NCBI RefSeq assembly: GCF_002099425.1
Contig: NW_018343955.1
Location: forward strand, 10,187,001-10,251,000
Length of the DNA: 64,000 bases
Reading direction: 5' to 3'
Source of the DNA: Phascolarctos cinereus
Lineage: Eukaryota > Chordata > Mammalia > Diprotodontia > Phascolarctidae
Of the stretch, positions 1 to 12,080 are shown piece by piece; positions within the stretch are counted from its first letter, which is position 1, and each line of letters starts with the position of its first letter. The notes beneath the pieces are model-generated. The model was not told where the DNA came from. It did no database searches and saw nothing but the letters and a program-made list of their open reading frames with translations. The position numbers and the translations under genes are program-made.

Positions 1-60
1 ACTTCCTAGCTGTGTGACCCTGGGCAAGTCACTTAATTCCAATTGCCTAAAAAAAAAAAA
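1..60 (+). mobile_element. WSINE1/SINE1_MD-type SINE, 3' end
   Basis: Carries the tRNA-type SINE core 'gctgtgtgaccctgggcaag' and the tail 'aattgcct' followed by an A run. Cut by the window edge. Confidence 0.75.
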
Positions 61-119
61 GATATAGTCCCTGTCCTCAATAATATTATATTCCATCAGG
101 CTAGACATGTACATAAAAT

Positions 120-310
120 GTATGTCTTTACTATACATATATATATATATATATATACATACACACACACACACCATATATTATATATATAAAGTAATAT
201 ATTCTCAGTATATATAACTGTTATATATAGTATAGTAATGTGTATGTATAGCTGTGTATGTAAAGTATGCACTAATATACTAATATATACTATGCATATA
301 TTATAGATAA
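120..310. repeat. TA/CA/TATAG-rich low-complexity tract
   Basis: Alternating TA and CA runs and degenerate 'tatata' repeats. The reading frame across it is an artefact. Confidence 0.8.
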
Positions 311-399
311 ATAGTAACTTCCCACAGAGGGAGGCATTAATGTCTGGTGAAATGAGGGAAAACTTCATGCAGATTGCATCCTATGAAGGAATCTAGGGA

Positions 400-1130
400 T
401 TCTAAGAGGTTGTATACATTTCAGGCTCAGGAAGAGCACAGAGGCTGACAAGGCACAGAGGTGACAGATGAAATGTCCTACGTAGGGAACAGCAAGGCTT
501 GGCTACATCATGTAGTACATGAGAGCGAGTGATCTTCTCTAAGATGAGTCTGGAAAGGTAGAGAAGGGAGCCAGGTTGTAAAAGACTTTGAATATCAGAA
601 TGAGAGGTAATAGGGAGGAACCATTGTAGTTTATTGAGTAGGAAAGTGACATAATCACAACTATACCTTAACAAAATTACTTTGGTAGCTGTGTGGAAGA
701 TGGATTTGAGAAGGAAAAAACTGGAAGGAAGGTCTATTAGACTTTTTAATAATCCAGGTAAGACTGAACTAGGAAGGTGAACATGCAAAAGGAGAAAAGA
801 GGAAGCATTACTTCAGAAACATTGCTGAGATAGAATTGACAAGACTTAGCAAGTGATTATACGTGGGGTAAGGAAGAATGAAGAATTGAGCTTGGGTGAC
901 TAGAAGGATAGTGATGCTCTCAATAGAAATAGGAAGTGGGGTGAGTTTGGAAGGGAAAAATAAGTATTCTGTTTTGGGTGGGTTTAGTTTGAGATTCCTG
1001 GGTCAACCAGTCTGAAATGTCCAATTGGCAGTTGGTAATGCAGAACCACAGCTTAAGAGAGAGACCAGGATTGGTACTCTAGATCTAGGAATCATTTGTA
1101 TAGTGATTATAACCCACAGGAGCTTTAAGG
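400..1130 (+). repeat. Unclassified ancient dispersed repeat (GA-rich)
   Basis: Phrases such as 'ggttgtaaaagactttgaat', 'tagtttattgagtaggaaag' and 'aagtgacataatcaca' recall a dispersed mammalian repeat I know by text but cannot name. A possibly related piece lies at about 13490-13700. Family assignment is from memory only. Confidence 0.3.
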
Positions 1131-1609
1131 TCACCAAGAAGGAGAATGCAGAAAAAGAGACAACCCAGGAAAAGACTCTGTCTGCCCACAGCCTGGATTA
1201 AACTGACCTTAAACCTGCTGCTTAATTTTGTTAGTTTAGCTTCTGTCGCCTACAAAAATGGAGGTGATAATATATCTTACAAGGGTGAGAACATAAGGAA
1301 TGTAGAGCATTTGAACAGTCTGAGTTGAGACAATTTTCTCCTGCTTTGCTTGAAAGGAAGAATATAATAAGACAATAATGAATGGAAGCCAGTTATTGTA
1401 TATTACAGCTATCTATTAATAATAATGAAATGAAAGTTATTGTATATTATAGCTATCTATTCATAAGCTATGTTTTCTTACTTGACTGTAAGTTCTGTGA
1501 ATGCAAGAACTCTATGTTATAAATTTCGTATGTCATTCAGCACCTTGCAGTGTATTGGAGGCATTTAAGGTAGGAGGAGGAGGAGTTAGGGGGGAATGAC
1601 CCACTTTTT

Positions 1610-1835
1610 TTATTTCAAAGGTATGGTGAGCACCTAGTGAAGAAACGCCATCTACCAAACACAGTTTAGCAACAGCTGTACAACTGGGAGTCATAAAGAG
1701 TTGCCTGGGAGCACGGAGAAATGAAGTGACTTGCTTTGGAGCACACAGCCAGGATGTCTCAGAGGTAAGATTTGAACCAGGTGTCCCTTCCTTCCTTGAG
1801 GCCAGCTCTTTCTCCACTGTGGCAAGCTGCCTCAG
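1610..1835 (-). mobile_element. MIR-type SINE, degenerate
   Basis: Reverse-orientation MIR text: 'tgaagtgacttgc', 'cacacagccaggat', 'tttgaaccaggt', then 'ccagctctttctccactg'. Confidence 0.5.
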
Positions 1836-2004
1836 AATTACAAGCACCAGTACTTATGGAATGTTCATTTATTTACACTGAATTTTGACCAATTTTGTAG
1901 AATAAAAATCCAGAACTGGTAGGGATGACCTAGTCCAAATCTTGTACTTTACACACAAGGAAACAAAGATCCAAGGTCTAAATGATCATTTTAAGAGGAA
2001 ATAT

Positions 2005-2210
2005 GGTACAATGACAAGATTCCTGTATTTGAAGTCAGAGGCTCTGGGTTCAAATCCCAGCTTTTCTACCTACTGCCTCTATGATATTGGACAAGTCTGT
2101 TAATCCTTTGGGACTTCAGTTTCCTCGCCTATAAAATGAGGCGTGCCAACTAAATAAATTCTGAAGTCCCTTACATCTATAAATCTATGCTCTAATGACC
2201 TTATTATATT
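2005..2210 (+). mobile_element. MIR SINE
   Basis: Forward MIR core: 'gggttcaaatcccagct', 'ggacaagtctgttaatcc', 'cagtttcctcgcctataaaa'. Confidence 0.65.
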
Positions 2211-2374
2211 GGTAAGCAAGAGGATATTCAGAGGCAGGAAATCAGAATGGTAAAGGTGCTTAAGTCTGCAGCATTTGAGAATTGTCTAGAAGTGAGGATG
2301 TGTAGCCTGGTGAATAAAAGATTTAGGAGTCCACCTTAACTGTGTAGAAGTATTTTGAGAACTGTCATTTGGAA

Positions 2375-2585
2375 ATGCAATTGGATTCATTCTATCTGTC
2401 CCCAGAGAACAGAACTAGGAGTAACAGGTGGAAATTACAAAGAAGAAAACTTAGGGTCGTTGCTAGGGAAGAAAAAAACTCTTCCTTACATTTAGGTCTA
2501 TCCAAAATTGGAACAGAGATGGTGGGTTCCCCCTCGTTAAAGGTTTTCAAGCAGAGCATAGATTACCACTTGTCAAATATTTTGT
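2375..2585 (+). mobile_element. L3/CR1-type LINE 3' end
   Basis: 'cagaactaggagtaacaggt', 'tccaaaattggaacagag' and 'ggttttcaagcagag' follow the order of the CR1/L3 3' UTR (compare bird CR1 ends). Same family as 49220-49500 and 62140-62385. Confidence 0.6.
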
Positions 2586-2599
2586 AGTAAAGGTCTTTT

Positions 2600-2725
2600 C
2601 TAAATGAAAACAACTATGACTGACTTGTCCAAGGTTGCACAACTATTTATTGGCAGAACCTGGTTTAGAACCCATGTCTCCTGATTTTCCATCCAATAGC
2701 TTTCCCACAGCACATTGGTTTGTTA
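2600..2725 (-). mobile_element. MIR/Ther-2-type SINE fragment
   Basis: 'acttgtccaaggttgcaca', 'agaacccatgtctcctga' and 'ccaatagctttcccacag' match the reverse core of these SINEs. Confidence 0.45.
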
Positions 2726-2729
2726 TATC

Positions 2730-5510
2730 TTTAGCTCATACCAAAGACCATCCTCAATCAGAGTTGATCCTGTGAGTAGGTAGACTAGGTAACCACTAGT
2801 CTGTGCCTTGAAGAGGCACACACACACAAAAAAACATCTCTCCCACATGGCCTGCTGCAACATCGCCCTCCTCTCCTACCTGGCCTAAAACACCCACCAC
2901 TAAAATAATTTCCGTGAGACAAAAAAAAAAAATCAAAGATACCTTTTGCCTTTAATTTTTATTGCCTCAGCAATGGTCAGAGACCAAAAACACAAGACTA
3001 GATTTTGGTTCCGGGTTGGGGAGTCAGCTGCATATTGGCAAAGTTTCCCAAGAGCTGATCAACCACTTCACCCTCTGCTTCAGCCCCAGACATAACAATG
3101 CCTAAATTCAAGAGATGGCAGCAGCCAGAGCAGTAGGCATGAGTAGAGTTCACGGATTCTTAATGCCAGGACCCAACCTTGGAGAGACATCTATGTTCTC
3201 AACTATACAATCACATAATGGGGGGACCATGTGGCCAAGAAGTGTCAGTTCTTGATCCCCATTCTACAGAAGGGGGTTCCTGAACAGCACCAGAATCTTA
3301 ATTACCCCTCTAACGACCCAGAGTCTAAGAGTTCTGCAGCCCAGCCTTCCATTGAGAAATGGAAGAATTCCCATTCTCTAGCAACCTCGAATACAAGTAT
3401 CCAGACTTTGAGAGAGAGGAGGAAGTACCTGGGTAGAACCTACGTAATGGAGGCTGAAGAGAATCCTGAAATCCAGATTTCTAGAGACAGAATATGGGGA
3501 TTTTCTGAACATCAGAAAATCATTCAATGTGCCCCTTCACTACTGCATCTTATTTGGCCAGAGCAAGTCTGATGGAAAGGAAATTGATAATCTAGCTACT
3601 CCCTTCCTAGGGGAGTCCAAGCCCTCAGAGCAGTAAGTGCTATAAGGCTAGCTCGATGCCTAGATAGGTCTCTGGGTCAAAAGTAGGACCCACCAGAACA
3701 AAGGAGAGATTATAATCACTCTTATCAACTCCAAGTTGTTGGGGTTTTTTTTAATGATAGAAATCCAAACCACAAGCATGAGGCTATGAGTCTAGTGGAC
3801 CATGTAGGGCCCTAGAAGAAGGGGGTATTTGCTGGAGAAGGAAGAAAAGTGTAATCGATTGTTAATGAAGCCATTATGAATCTTTTATGTCATTTTTGTA
3901 TTTTCTGTGGTGTGGTGTAAAAGTTGTGCTGTATTCCACTCTCCTCCCCACCAGAAAAAAAATCCCAAAATCAAAAAGCCACAAAAAGAGACTATACTGT
4001 CCATAGAAGGCCACTGTTTAAATGAACATATGTTAGTTGTGGGGGAAGGAGAAATGCTGAGGGTCTCATCTCCTAATAATAGCTTAGATTGGTACGTTAG
4101 ATTTGCTAGATTTTCATAATGTAAAACTGAGAGCTGTGCTCTGGGAATGGATAAAAGGACGCATTATCAGAATGTATCCAGACCTTTCCTAAAGAGACCA
4201 AACTCAAGTGGCAAGTCAAAACAGCTAGGCCTAGAGAGCCAAAGATGACTATACCTATATCCCTGGGGTGGGGGATCAGAGTCAAAAAGATGTTTGATTT
4301 TAAAAGGGAAAACAAACTTCTACTTTACAATCTTGACTAAGGTCAGCCCTAGACAACTGCTACATAGTTAATAAGGGAATGATAGGATTATGCTAATAGT
4401 ATTAGATTTAACTCATCTGCATATGCCCAAGTCTTGGCAACTCTGCTCCTTTCCACTGAGAAGAAAATGCGATTAATTCACTAATTGATTAAGAAATAAA
4501 CGTGTGTGTGAAATTAATGGCACAAAAGAGCACAAAATAATCACCTTTTCTTCCTCCAAGAGGCTCAAAAAAGTTCATAAATATTTTCCAAAATCAAATT
4601 CACTCTGCATTGCTATAAGGAAGACTGGGGAGCTATTTATTATTCTTAGTCCCATTTTACAGAGGAAGTAGGAAGAGGTATCATACCCAGCTTACACAAA
4701 AGTAGTAAGTAGTACTACTATTAGCAGCAGCTATACCTCTTAGACACATTGCTTTAAGGTTTGGAAAATGGGTGTGAGGCAGAGCTGGAATCTAAACCCA
4801 AGAGGGATGTGCGTTTGAACCAAACCATATCCAAATGTCATGGGAAACACTTTCTGAATTTCTTTGTGTTGCTGCGGTACAAAAACTGTTCAAAGAACAG
4901 CTAATGTTGCTATTTTAGACGTGGGGTGGAAAATGGGTATCTTGACCATTTTTAAAATTAGTGGCTTATTGACCCACATCTGTGCCCCTGCAACAGGGCG
5001 TGCTGATTCCTAGTGAAGTATTGAGTTTTTCGGCTAATCCCTCTTAAAAACCAAAGCAGATGATCCTCCAGCTGAGTTTGAACTTTCCGTTAGGCCAGGG
5101 CAATCTTTCCGGAAATTCTAAATGAAGACAGATGAGCCAGCACTTCATCAGAGTGCCCTACCCCGGGTGCTTCTAGAAACGGAGGACATCTGGAAACTGG
5201 AGAGAATACTTCAGCAGAGCTCAATCTCCTTCTGTATGATCTCTTACTTATCACTAAGCAAGACAATAACACCCTAAGGACTTCTGAGGCAAGTTACAAG
5301 CCTAGAGAAATGCAGAAGGAAAAGATCCGCACCAGCTGATGCCTTATCCTTTATACATTTTGTCCACACCTAATTCCTCCAAGTGTCAGAAAACATCGAG
5401 GACAAAAAGTTTCTGAAATGGATCAGCTGTGATAAGGAGGGCAAAAGTGGGAGAGCTGGGACGGTGGGGAAAGGAATTTCTCCGGAAAGGGGTGGGGGAG
5501 GTAAGGGGTG
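2730..5510. other. Mostly unique sequence, no gene supported
   Basis: A 113-codon frame at 3231-3572 has no family signature I recognise. A degenerate MIR-like piece lies near 4640-4800. Nothing else stands out; an E-box next to a GATA site (5424-5436) is noted without weight. Confidence 0.5.
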
Positions 5511-5511
5511 T

Positions 5512-5512
<1 letters not shown>

Positions 5513-5548
<36 letters not shown>
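5513..5548. repeat. (TG)n microsatellite
   Basis: Pure GT dinucleotide run of 36 bases. Confidence 0.98.
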
Positions 5549-5552
<4 letters not shown>

Positions 5553-5859
5553 TTATACACACATACGAGACCAGTTCTTTCCAGGAAAGCAAAACACAGC
5601 CCAAGCTTGCTCAGCAGGGGTGGGATTATATTTGGACTACCCTGATATGAAGTTTGCAAAAGAAGTAGCTGAGAGCTGCCGGTGGGATGATTCTCCATGA
5701 AATCTGATGATTTTCCGTATTCAGAGTCTGAAGAATTTGGGTTTTGAAATAGTGCTGCATTCAAAGGAGCGGCAATAAAATAGAGGCCAGGTTCCCATAC
5801 CGTCGATTTCTCAAGGATTACATTGTCACGGGTGTGCTTGGAGTCAGGATGTTAACTGC

Positions 5860-7030
5860 TTCCCCTCCAGCCTCGGGTGGTCATTAATGATCCCTTACAG
5901 GCACAACTTCGAGGCAGCTTAGATTGCTACCCCTCACCCACCCCCACCCCGAAATAGCTGCAGCCTGCCTTCCAACCCAGGGACAGCGATTCCCCTTTTC
6001 CTCCCCCACTTTTTTTTTGTGCACAAAGTTAGACTGGATGGAGGGGGGGGGGGAGCCGGGAATTGCCTGGCCGGGGATGGGGGTGGAGAGCGCGAGTACA
6101 AGCTGCCCAGCTTTCATATTTCTAAGCACCATTGTTTGCAGAGAAGAAGAAAAGTCACTAACCTTGCCTCTTGTCCGGAAAGGAAAACGCGCCTGGCTGA
6201 GACTGTCTATCATTGCACAGCGCCCGAAAGTCGAGGAACTGGACCACAAGAAAAATATTCCCGACCCAGTTCCTCAGAACCCATGGCATGATTCAGTTGT
6301 TGGGAAGAGGGGAGAAGAAGAAAGAAAGAAGAGAAAAGAAAGAAAGGAAAAGCGGTATTACTAAGTTTTGCACTTAGCTTAAAGAATAAAGTCCGTGCAT
6401 ATGTCTGGAGCAGAATGAGTCTGAGGGACATGGCCCTAGGGTGGGCGAGAAGCTAGTGTGAGCTGCAAAGACTGTCTTTTTTTTTGCACAGAGAGGGGCC
6501 AGTTACCTTTCTACAGCCCCCCCCCCCGCCTTCCCCCACTCCCTCCCTGAAAGGGGAGTGATCAAGCCAACAGTGTCTGCTTTCTTAGGGGCGTGGGTTG
6601 GGTCACAGCAAGAGGGAGACGCCCAGGGCCACCCCGCCGCTCCCCCGCCCCGCAACCATTTGCATGGCCCAGAGCTTTGCCTCTGCATCTCTCCCTGGGG
6701 CTCCCCTCCCCCGAACTCCTTCAGTCCCGCCCAGAGGCTCTGGAGAAGCTGACGGATCCAAACCAAATAGGGGAGGCTAAAAGTTACCCAGGGCTGGAGG
6801 AGGAGGCGGGTTGGGGAAAGGTTAGGGTTCTGCTGGGCAAGAAAGGACAGGAAAAAGAGCGAGCCTTTGGACCTAGGATCAGGGGGCAACCCTGCAGGTA
6901 TGGAGAAAAAGGGGTACTTTCTCTTCCGCTTCTGATGCTTTTTCCCCAAGAGGTCCCTAAAGCGTTATTCACATCCTCACCTTTCTCCTCAACCAGTCTG
7001 ATTTCTCCTATCTCAAACTATCCCTGGTAG
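5860..7030. promoter_or_regulatory. GC-rich, CpG-containing block; candidate promoter or enhancer
   Basis: Two CpG-bearing parts, about 5990-6260 ('gagcgcgagt', 'aaaacgcgcc', 'cagcgcccgaaagtcga') and 6580-6740 ('gccgctcccccgccccgc'), stand out from the AT-rich flank. SP1-like GC boxes and an octamer ATTTGCAT at about 6657-6664 are present. By human synteny ADAMTS12 would start on this side of RXFP3, but no signal-peptide exon of it was found here. Could be a 5' non-coding exon, a lncRNA promoter or an enhancer. Confidence 0.4.
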
Positions 7031-7589
7031 GCTCGAATTCCGTATATAACAGAGAACTGGGCAGCTTTCTTTCAGCGATGCCTCAGAAAGACTGCAGAAG
7101 ATAGGGGACAATAGAGACTAAATTAAAAGGCTACAGCTGGGAATAATAATATTTAAAAAAAAAAAAGAGTTGACCAGGAGACTAATTAGCTTAAACCAGG
7201 TTGAAATATACCAGAAAGCATTAGCTGTTTGAGTTCACCTATGGAGTGCATTTCACCCACCTCCTGCCTGAGTCCTGCCTTTTATCTAACTGGTGGCCAA
7301 AATGCCTGAGAAGTTAGCCAGCTGCCTAAAGCAAGGTAGTTCAGCCCCTAAAGAGAAAGGGCTTTTGGAGCTTGGGCTGCCTGGTTCCTGAAAAACTGAC
7401 TCACTACGCCCTGGAAGAGTCCTGTCTGACCTGAGCTGCAGCATGCCCTGCAAGCTGTCTACTGTGTAGCACAGGATGGGCAGGACGACCTCCCACTCAA
7501 GGCAATGGGGAGAGAACTCAAGTTTAGAAGCGCTTAAATTTAGGGCTGAAAGACTTTAGAGGAACAGTCTAATTGATCCCCATCCCCCG

Positions 7590-7765
7590 CCCTGCCCCCC
7601 CCCACACACCTTAGAATCCGTCTAGTCTTATCTCGTTTTACAGGTGAGGAAATGGAGGTCCAAATGAACTAACTTGCTCAAAGTTAAGCTAGTACTAAGT
7701 GGCAAAGCTAGAATACAAACCCAGGTCCTTTAACTCCAAATTCCCAATATCATCCATTGTTTCTC
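7590..7765 (-). mobile_element. MIR/Ther-2-type SINE
   Basis: 'ttttacaggtgaggaaatgg', 'aacttgctcaaagtt', 'acaaacccaggtcctttaac'. Confidence 0.55.
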
Positions 7766-7919
7766 CTAGAAGGTGCCCTAGTAACAGTGGTTCTCATAAG
7801 GCCTATGACAAAGAGATGCAATATAATTCAGTGCTTTTGCTGATTAACTCTTAGCATTAGTGATAGCAAGGATGTGTCATATTTCACAGAACTGTTAGCC
7901 TCAATTTCCTCATTTGTAA

Positions 7920-8085
7920 AATGGGGATAGTGTGTGCATATGTGTGTGCATATATATGTATATACATACATGTGTGGGTATATATGTATATAGATAGATA
8001 TACGCATGTGGGCATATATATCTATATATCTATATATGTGCATGCATGGGTATGGGTATCAATGTATATATACATAAGTGTGTGT
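7920..8085. repeat. TG/TA compound microsatellite
   Basis: Long imperfect run of 'tatatg', 'tgtgtg' and 'tagata' units abutting the SINE at 8090. Confidence 0.85.
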
Positions 8086-8089
8086 AAAC

Positions 8090-8325
8090 ATAGACAGCTA
8101 GGTGGCACAGTGGATAGAGTACAGAGCCTGAAGTTAGGAAGACAAAAAAATACTTCCTAGCTGTGTGACCCTGAGCAAGTCACTTAACCCTTTTTGCTTC
8201 AATTCCTCATCTATAACATGAGCTGGAGAAGGAAATGGCAAACCACTCCAGTATCTTTGTCAAGAAAACCCCAAATGCGGTCATGAAGAATCAGACACAA
8301 CTGAAAAAATGACTGAACAGCAAAT
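8090..8325 (+). mobile_element. RTE-tailed marsupial SINE (RTESINE/MAR1 type)
   Basis: 5' tRNA-like head 'agctaggtggcacagtggat', middle 'gctgtgtgaccctgagcaag', 3' tail 'ctggagaaggaaatggcaaa' through 'aaaaaatgactgaacagcaa'. The tail is of the kind shared with RTE/BovB LINEs, whose machinery is thought to mobilise it. Confidence 0.8.
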
Positions 8326-8419
8326 ATATGTGTATTAGCTTCCTCATGTAAATCTATTAGGAGAGAGGCCTTACTTTCTCAAGTATAATATTGGACTTGA
8401 CCCTAGAAATAAGTAGCTT

Positions 8420-8615
8420 CATATACTAGGAAGACCACTAGGTCTAGAGTCAGAGGAATCAGGCCCAAATACTGTCTCTGCTATTTAATACTGCCCATTA
8501 ACCTTGGGAAAGTCACTTAACCTCTTTGGGACTCAGTTTCCTCACCTGTAAAATGAGGGAATATACTACATGGCCTCTAAGTTCCCATCCAGCTCTAAAT
8601 TTACCAACTGAAGTA
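8420..8615 (+). mobile_element. MIR SINE
   Basis: 'gggaaagtcacttaacctct', 'ctcagtttcctcacctgtaa', then 'ggcctctaagttcccatcc'. Confidence 0.65.
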
Positions 8616-8904
8616 TGAACTATTATCTAAAGATGCCAACATCTTTAGATGTTGAAAATTATTAGTAAGTCTAGAAAAGGCCAAGACTGGGCTGTAGCAT
8701 CTGTTGCGACAACAACAGGTCCATGGCTAGTGTGTTTCAGCAGAGATCAGAGCTTGCCCAAAGTATCCACTCTGATTGGCAAAACTCTAGGAAAGCAAGC
8801 ACAGCTGTAGTGTATTGAGGATCAAGAGGGTTTGGGTTAACTTTGAACTGGTAAACTGTTCCCTGGAGGTCATACAAATTGAACAAGATCCTATGATAGA
8901 AACA

Positions 8905-9180
8905 CAGAGCTGGAAGCGACCTTAGAGGCTGGGCTATATTGGTTTAGCTATGATCCTGAGGTAGAGTGGAAAGAGGTCTTAGAAATGGAGGCTCTAAATT
9001 GAAGAACCAGCTGAGAAATTTATTAGTCATGTGACCTTGAGTAAGTCATTCCATCTGAGGCACAGCTTCCTAAATTGGGATAATTTTTAATACTTAACAT
9101 ATGTCACAAACTTGTTATAATGAAAATACTTTCTAAATTTCAGCACACTATAGAAATATGAGCTGGGTATAAGTTTGATA
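8905..9180 (+). mobile_element. MIR-type SINE(s), degenerate
   Basis: A short Ther-2-like start 'agagctggaagcgaccttag' followed by MIR text 'tgtgaccttgagtaagtcat' and a long 3' part with 'actatagaaatatgagctg'. Confidence 0.5.
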
Positions 9181-9204
9181 GATAATAATGTCAACTTGAA
9201 TTCC

Positions 9205-9425
9205 TATTACTGTCTTCAGGTTTAAAGAGCATTTCACCCTGCACTACCACCCCCCAAAAATGCACACTGTGAGGTGCAAATTATCCAAATATTCTTATTC
9301 TTATTTTATAGATGAAGAAACTCAGTTTTGGAGAGCTTAAGTAACTCACTCAAGGTCATATAGCTGATAAATTTGAGTGCCAGAATTCAAACTCAGCTCC
9401 TTTGATTCCAAATCCTGTATAAATG
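9205..9425 (-). mobile_element. MIR-type SINE
   Basis: 'ttatagatgaagaaactcag', 'ctcactcaaggtcatatagc', 'aactcagctcctttgattcc'. Confidence 0.55.
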
Positions 9426-9714
9426 AACTGACTTTGTATAGTCTCTCTAGATAGTCTTTGTTTCAAATGGAGAAAAGAGTTTGGTCCCATGCCCAAGTAT
9501 ACATCCTAATCCTGGGTTTAAAAATCCCCATCCCTCTCGTACCTTGTGTCTTTCCTAACTTCAAAGATCTAAAGCTTTCAGGTGTCATTGTTGTTTCCAC
9601 TAGCCCCTGGCCGTGGTCTCACCATTGACTCATTACTGACTCTGGAAGAAAAGCAGCTATTGGCCAAATTGTTCTCAGTCAATTGTCCTTGAGAGCCCAC
9701 CAAAAGTGAGCTGG

Positions 9715-9990
9715 CAAATGTTTAACAAGCATCCCTTTTTTTGGATGAGGGAAGGATGTAGCATGATATCATGACATACTTTTAAGCTTTGTCTGCTTTA
9801 ACATTTTCTCCATCACTTTCTTAAATCTAGACAATCCCCAAAACAATAAATCAAACCCTGATTTATAGGACCAATTTCTGAGGTAAATGATCACACTGAA
9901 AATGAAATAATTAGGAGCCTGTTTGAACTGGCTCCAGCACAGCTTTGATCTTAAGTGTATTTCTGAGAATGGCATGCTGGAGTGTGGTCA
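9715..9990. repeat. Unclassified dispersed repeat A, copy 1
   Basis: Shares ordered blocks with 18227-18500: 'aaatgtttaacaa', 'tcactttcttaa', 'aaaacaataaatcaa' and 'tcacactgaaaat'. No coding or SINE signature was recognised. Both copies are in the same orientation. Confidence 0.55.
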
Positions 9991-10990
9991 AAAGAGTCAG
10001 AGGAAACAGGGATGGCTTTACTTAGAAGCCTAGAGTTGAAAGTCATTCTACCATATCCAGTATTTGCTAATTAGCCTACCTGTCATGCTGGAGTCCGGTG
10101 GTCTCTCAGAGCTCAAGGAAGAGACAGTGATAACATTGTTGAGGGCAATACCAAATCCCAGTCACACAGGCTCATAACCTTGATGGCATTTTCTACCCTT
10201 CATTCTCTCTCACCGTTCTATAATCGATCTGTTGCCAAATCCTGTCAATTTTGTCTTCTGGTTCATTATTTTATCAACATTTTGTCTGATTTGATGGTCG
10301 TAAGCTGTTCTCATTTTCTCTGACTTCATTTTTTGCTCTAGTTTTGTTCCATTTTCATTTACATATTTGCATATCTAAGTATAATGTAATTTTTCATTGA
10401 CAACTTCACAAGTCTTGTGTTCTAAAAAAATAAAGTAGCATTAATGGCATTGCTTACTTTTATATTCTGATATTAAAATACTTAAGAAAACTTGTAAATA
10501 AAATAACAGAATAATTGTTTATTTTTCATTAGAGCTACTCTTCTCTAAATTTAGCATGGTATCATCAATTTGCTTAAATTACAGAAAAAAGCTTCCTCCC
10601 CCCAAAAAAAGATTACAGTGTCTTAATCTATTCCTGTTTGCCCTTTATCAAAACTTAATTTTCCCATAGCCTGTTCTTTTCTAAACATTATCTTTGCTTT
10701 CCACAATAGTAGCTAATTACTTGATAAACTAAACTATGCCAGCATGTTCATTGAGGACAACTTGCTAATGGAAAAGGGCTAATGCCCTGATCTCACTTAC
10801 CTCTTAGGTATTGTGCATGTACTTTAATAGTGGCCTTCAGGAGACAAATCCCAGCTTTTATTAAGCCCCAAATAATGATTAATGCTAAGAATTTCAGGCC
10901 ACATAGAAGGAAAGAAAACTCTGTGGCAAACTGGTGGTAAAGATATTTGGAATAGAGAGACCTTTCTATACCCCCTCCAGCTCTAGAAGG
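9990..10990. other. AT-rich repeat-poor block, possible conserved non-coding element
   Basis: No SINE or LINE text is visible between about 10230 and 10950. Homeodomain-like words occur ('agctaattacttgat' near 10710, 'atgattaatgc' near 10876). Conservation cannot be judged from one sequence. Confidence 0.25.
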
Positions 10991-11019
10991 TTAAGTGACT
11001 ATTTACCCCTCCCTCCATT

Positions 11020-11260
11020 CATAGTAATACTTGACATTTATGAAGTGTTTTAAACTTGAAAAGTGCCTTAGATACTTTATCTCATTTATTCCTTACAACA
11101 ACCCTATGAGTTAAGTGCTGTTATTACCCCCATTTTACAGGTGAGGAAACTGAAGCCTAGAAAGGCTGAGTGACTCACCCAGGGTCACAAAACTCATGAG
11201 TGTCTGAGACAAGATTTGAATCCAGATCTTCTAGACTCTTGCTTCAGGGCTTTCATTTTT
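11020..11260 (-). mobile_element. MIR-type SINE
   Basis: 'cccattttacaggtgaggaa', 'gtgactcacccagggtcaca', 'gaatccagatcttctagact'. Confidence 0.65.
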
Positions 11261-12080
11261 ATTCCATGCTGGTCTTATTGGAAAAATCTTACTTCTTCCA
11301 TGTGAACAAATTCTGGGGGTACAAATACCCTGAATAATGTAGTATTGTATTTATGGCACCTTTCTTTTGAGATCATTTACTTTACTGAAAAGAAAGCTGC
11401 GCCTAAAATATAATCTTTGCTTAGGTGAAGGCAGCATCATAAGCTCTAGTAACAAAATGTTTGCTGAGTCCCTCAAAACATTTTATTCTTTGAGAACAAA
11501 CACAGAATGAATGAATTTAGAATCATTGCCTACTCACTTACCAACTCGATCACAACAACAAACATGTATTAAATGACTCCTAAATTCAAGTCACTATGCT
11601 AGGTGCTGACATGTAGCATTATTAGTTTTACAAAGCATTTTACATACATTATAAATTACTAAATAAAATGGAATGTATTTTCTCTCCATATATATCTGAA
11701 ATGTTGCTCAGTCTGAAATGTTACGCGGATCATCTTGGAATTCAGTTCAATTCAACAAATGTTTAAGTAACCTATAAAAGATACAAAGGTTAGATTAGAC
11801 ATGTTTCCTGCCTCAAAAAGATTTAATTTCAGTTGAAAAATAGGGTATCAAAATATAAAATATAAATAACACTGCAAGAATTACATTAAAATACAATAAC
11901 GCAATATAAAAATACATTAAAATACAATAAAACAACACAAAAACGCAATAATAAAAATACAGTAAATATCAGAAAGCAACGCTTGATTATCACTAAATGA
12001 GTACATATGGTAGTATGGAATCCTATCCCACCTCAATTAATGTCAGTAACAGAATGCCCGCAATTCGATCATAAGGCTAA
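11261..12080. other. AT-rich intergenic sequence, nothing assigned
   Basis: Contains a weak 'aacatgtattaaatgactcc' repeat trace (about 11563-11660) and an A-rich 'acaataaaacaacac' patch at 11880-11965. No gene seen. Confidence 0.5.

Noticed and set aside
5383-7030. ADAMTS12 exon 1 or other coding exon in the GC-rich block
   Set aside because: The frames here (up to 148 codons) do not show the ADAMTS12 signal peptide or prodomain start, and no splice-bounded coding stretch was recognised.
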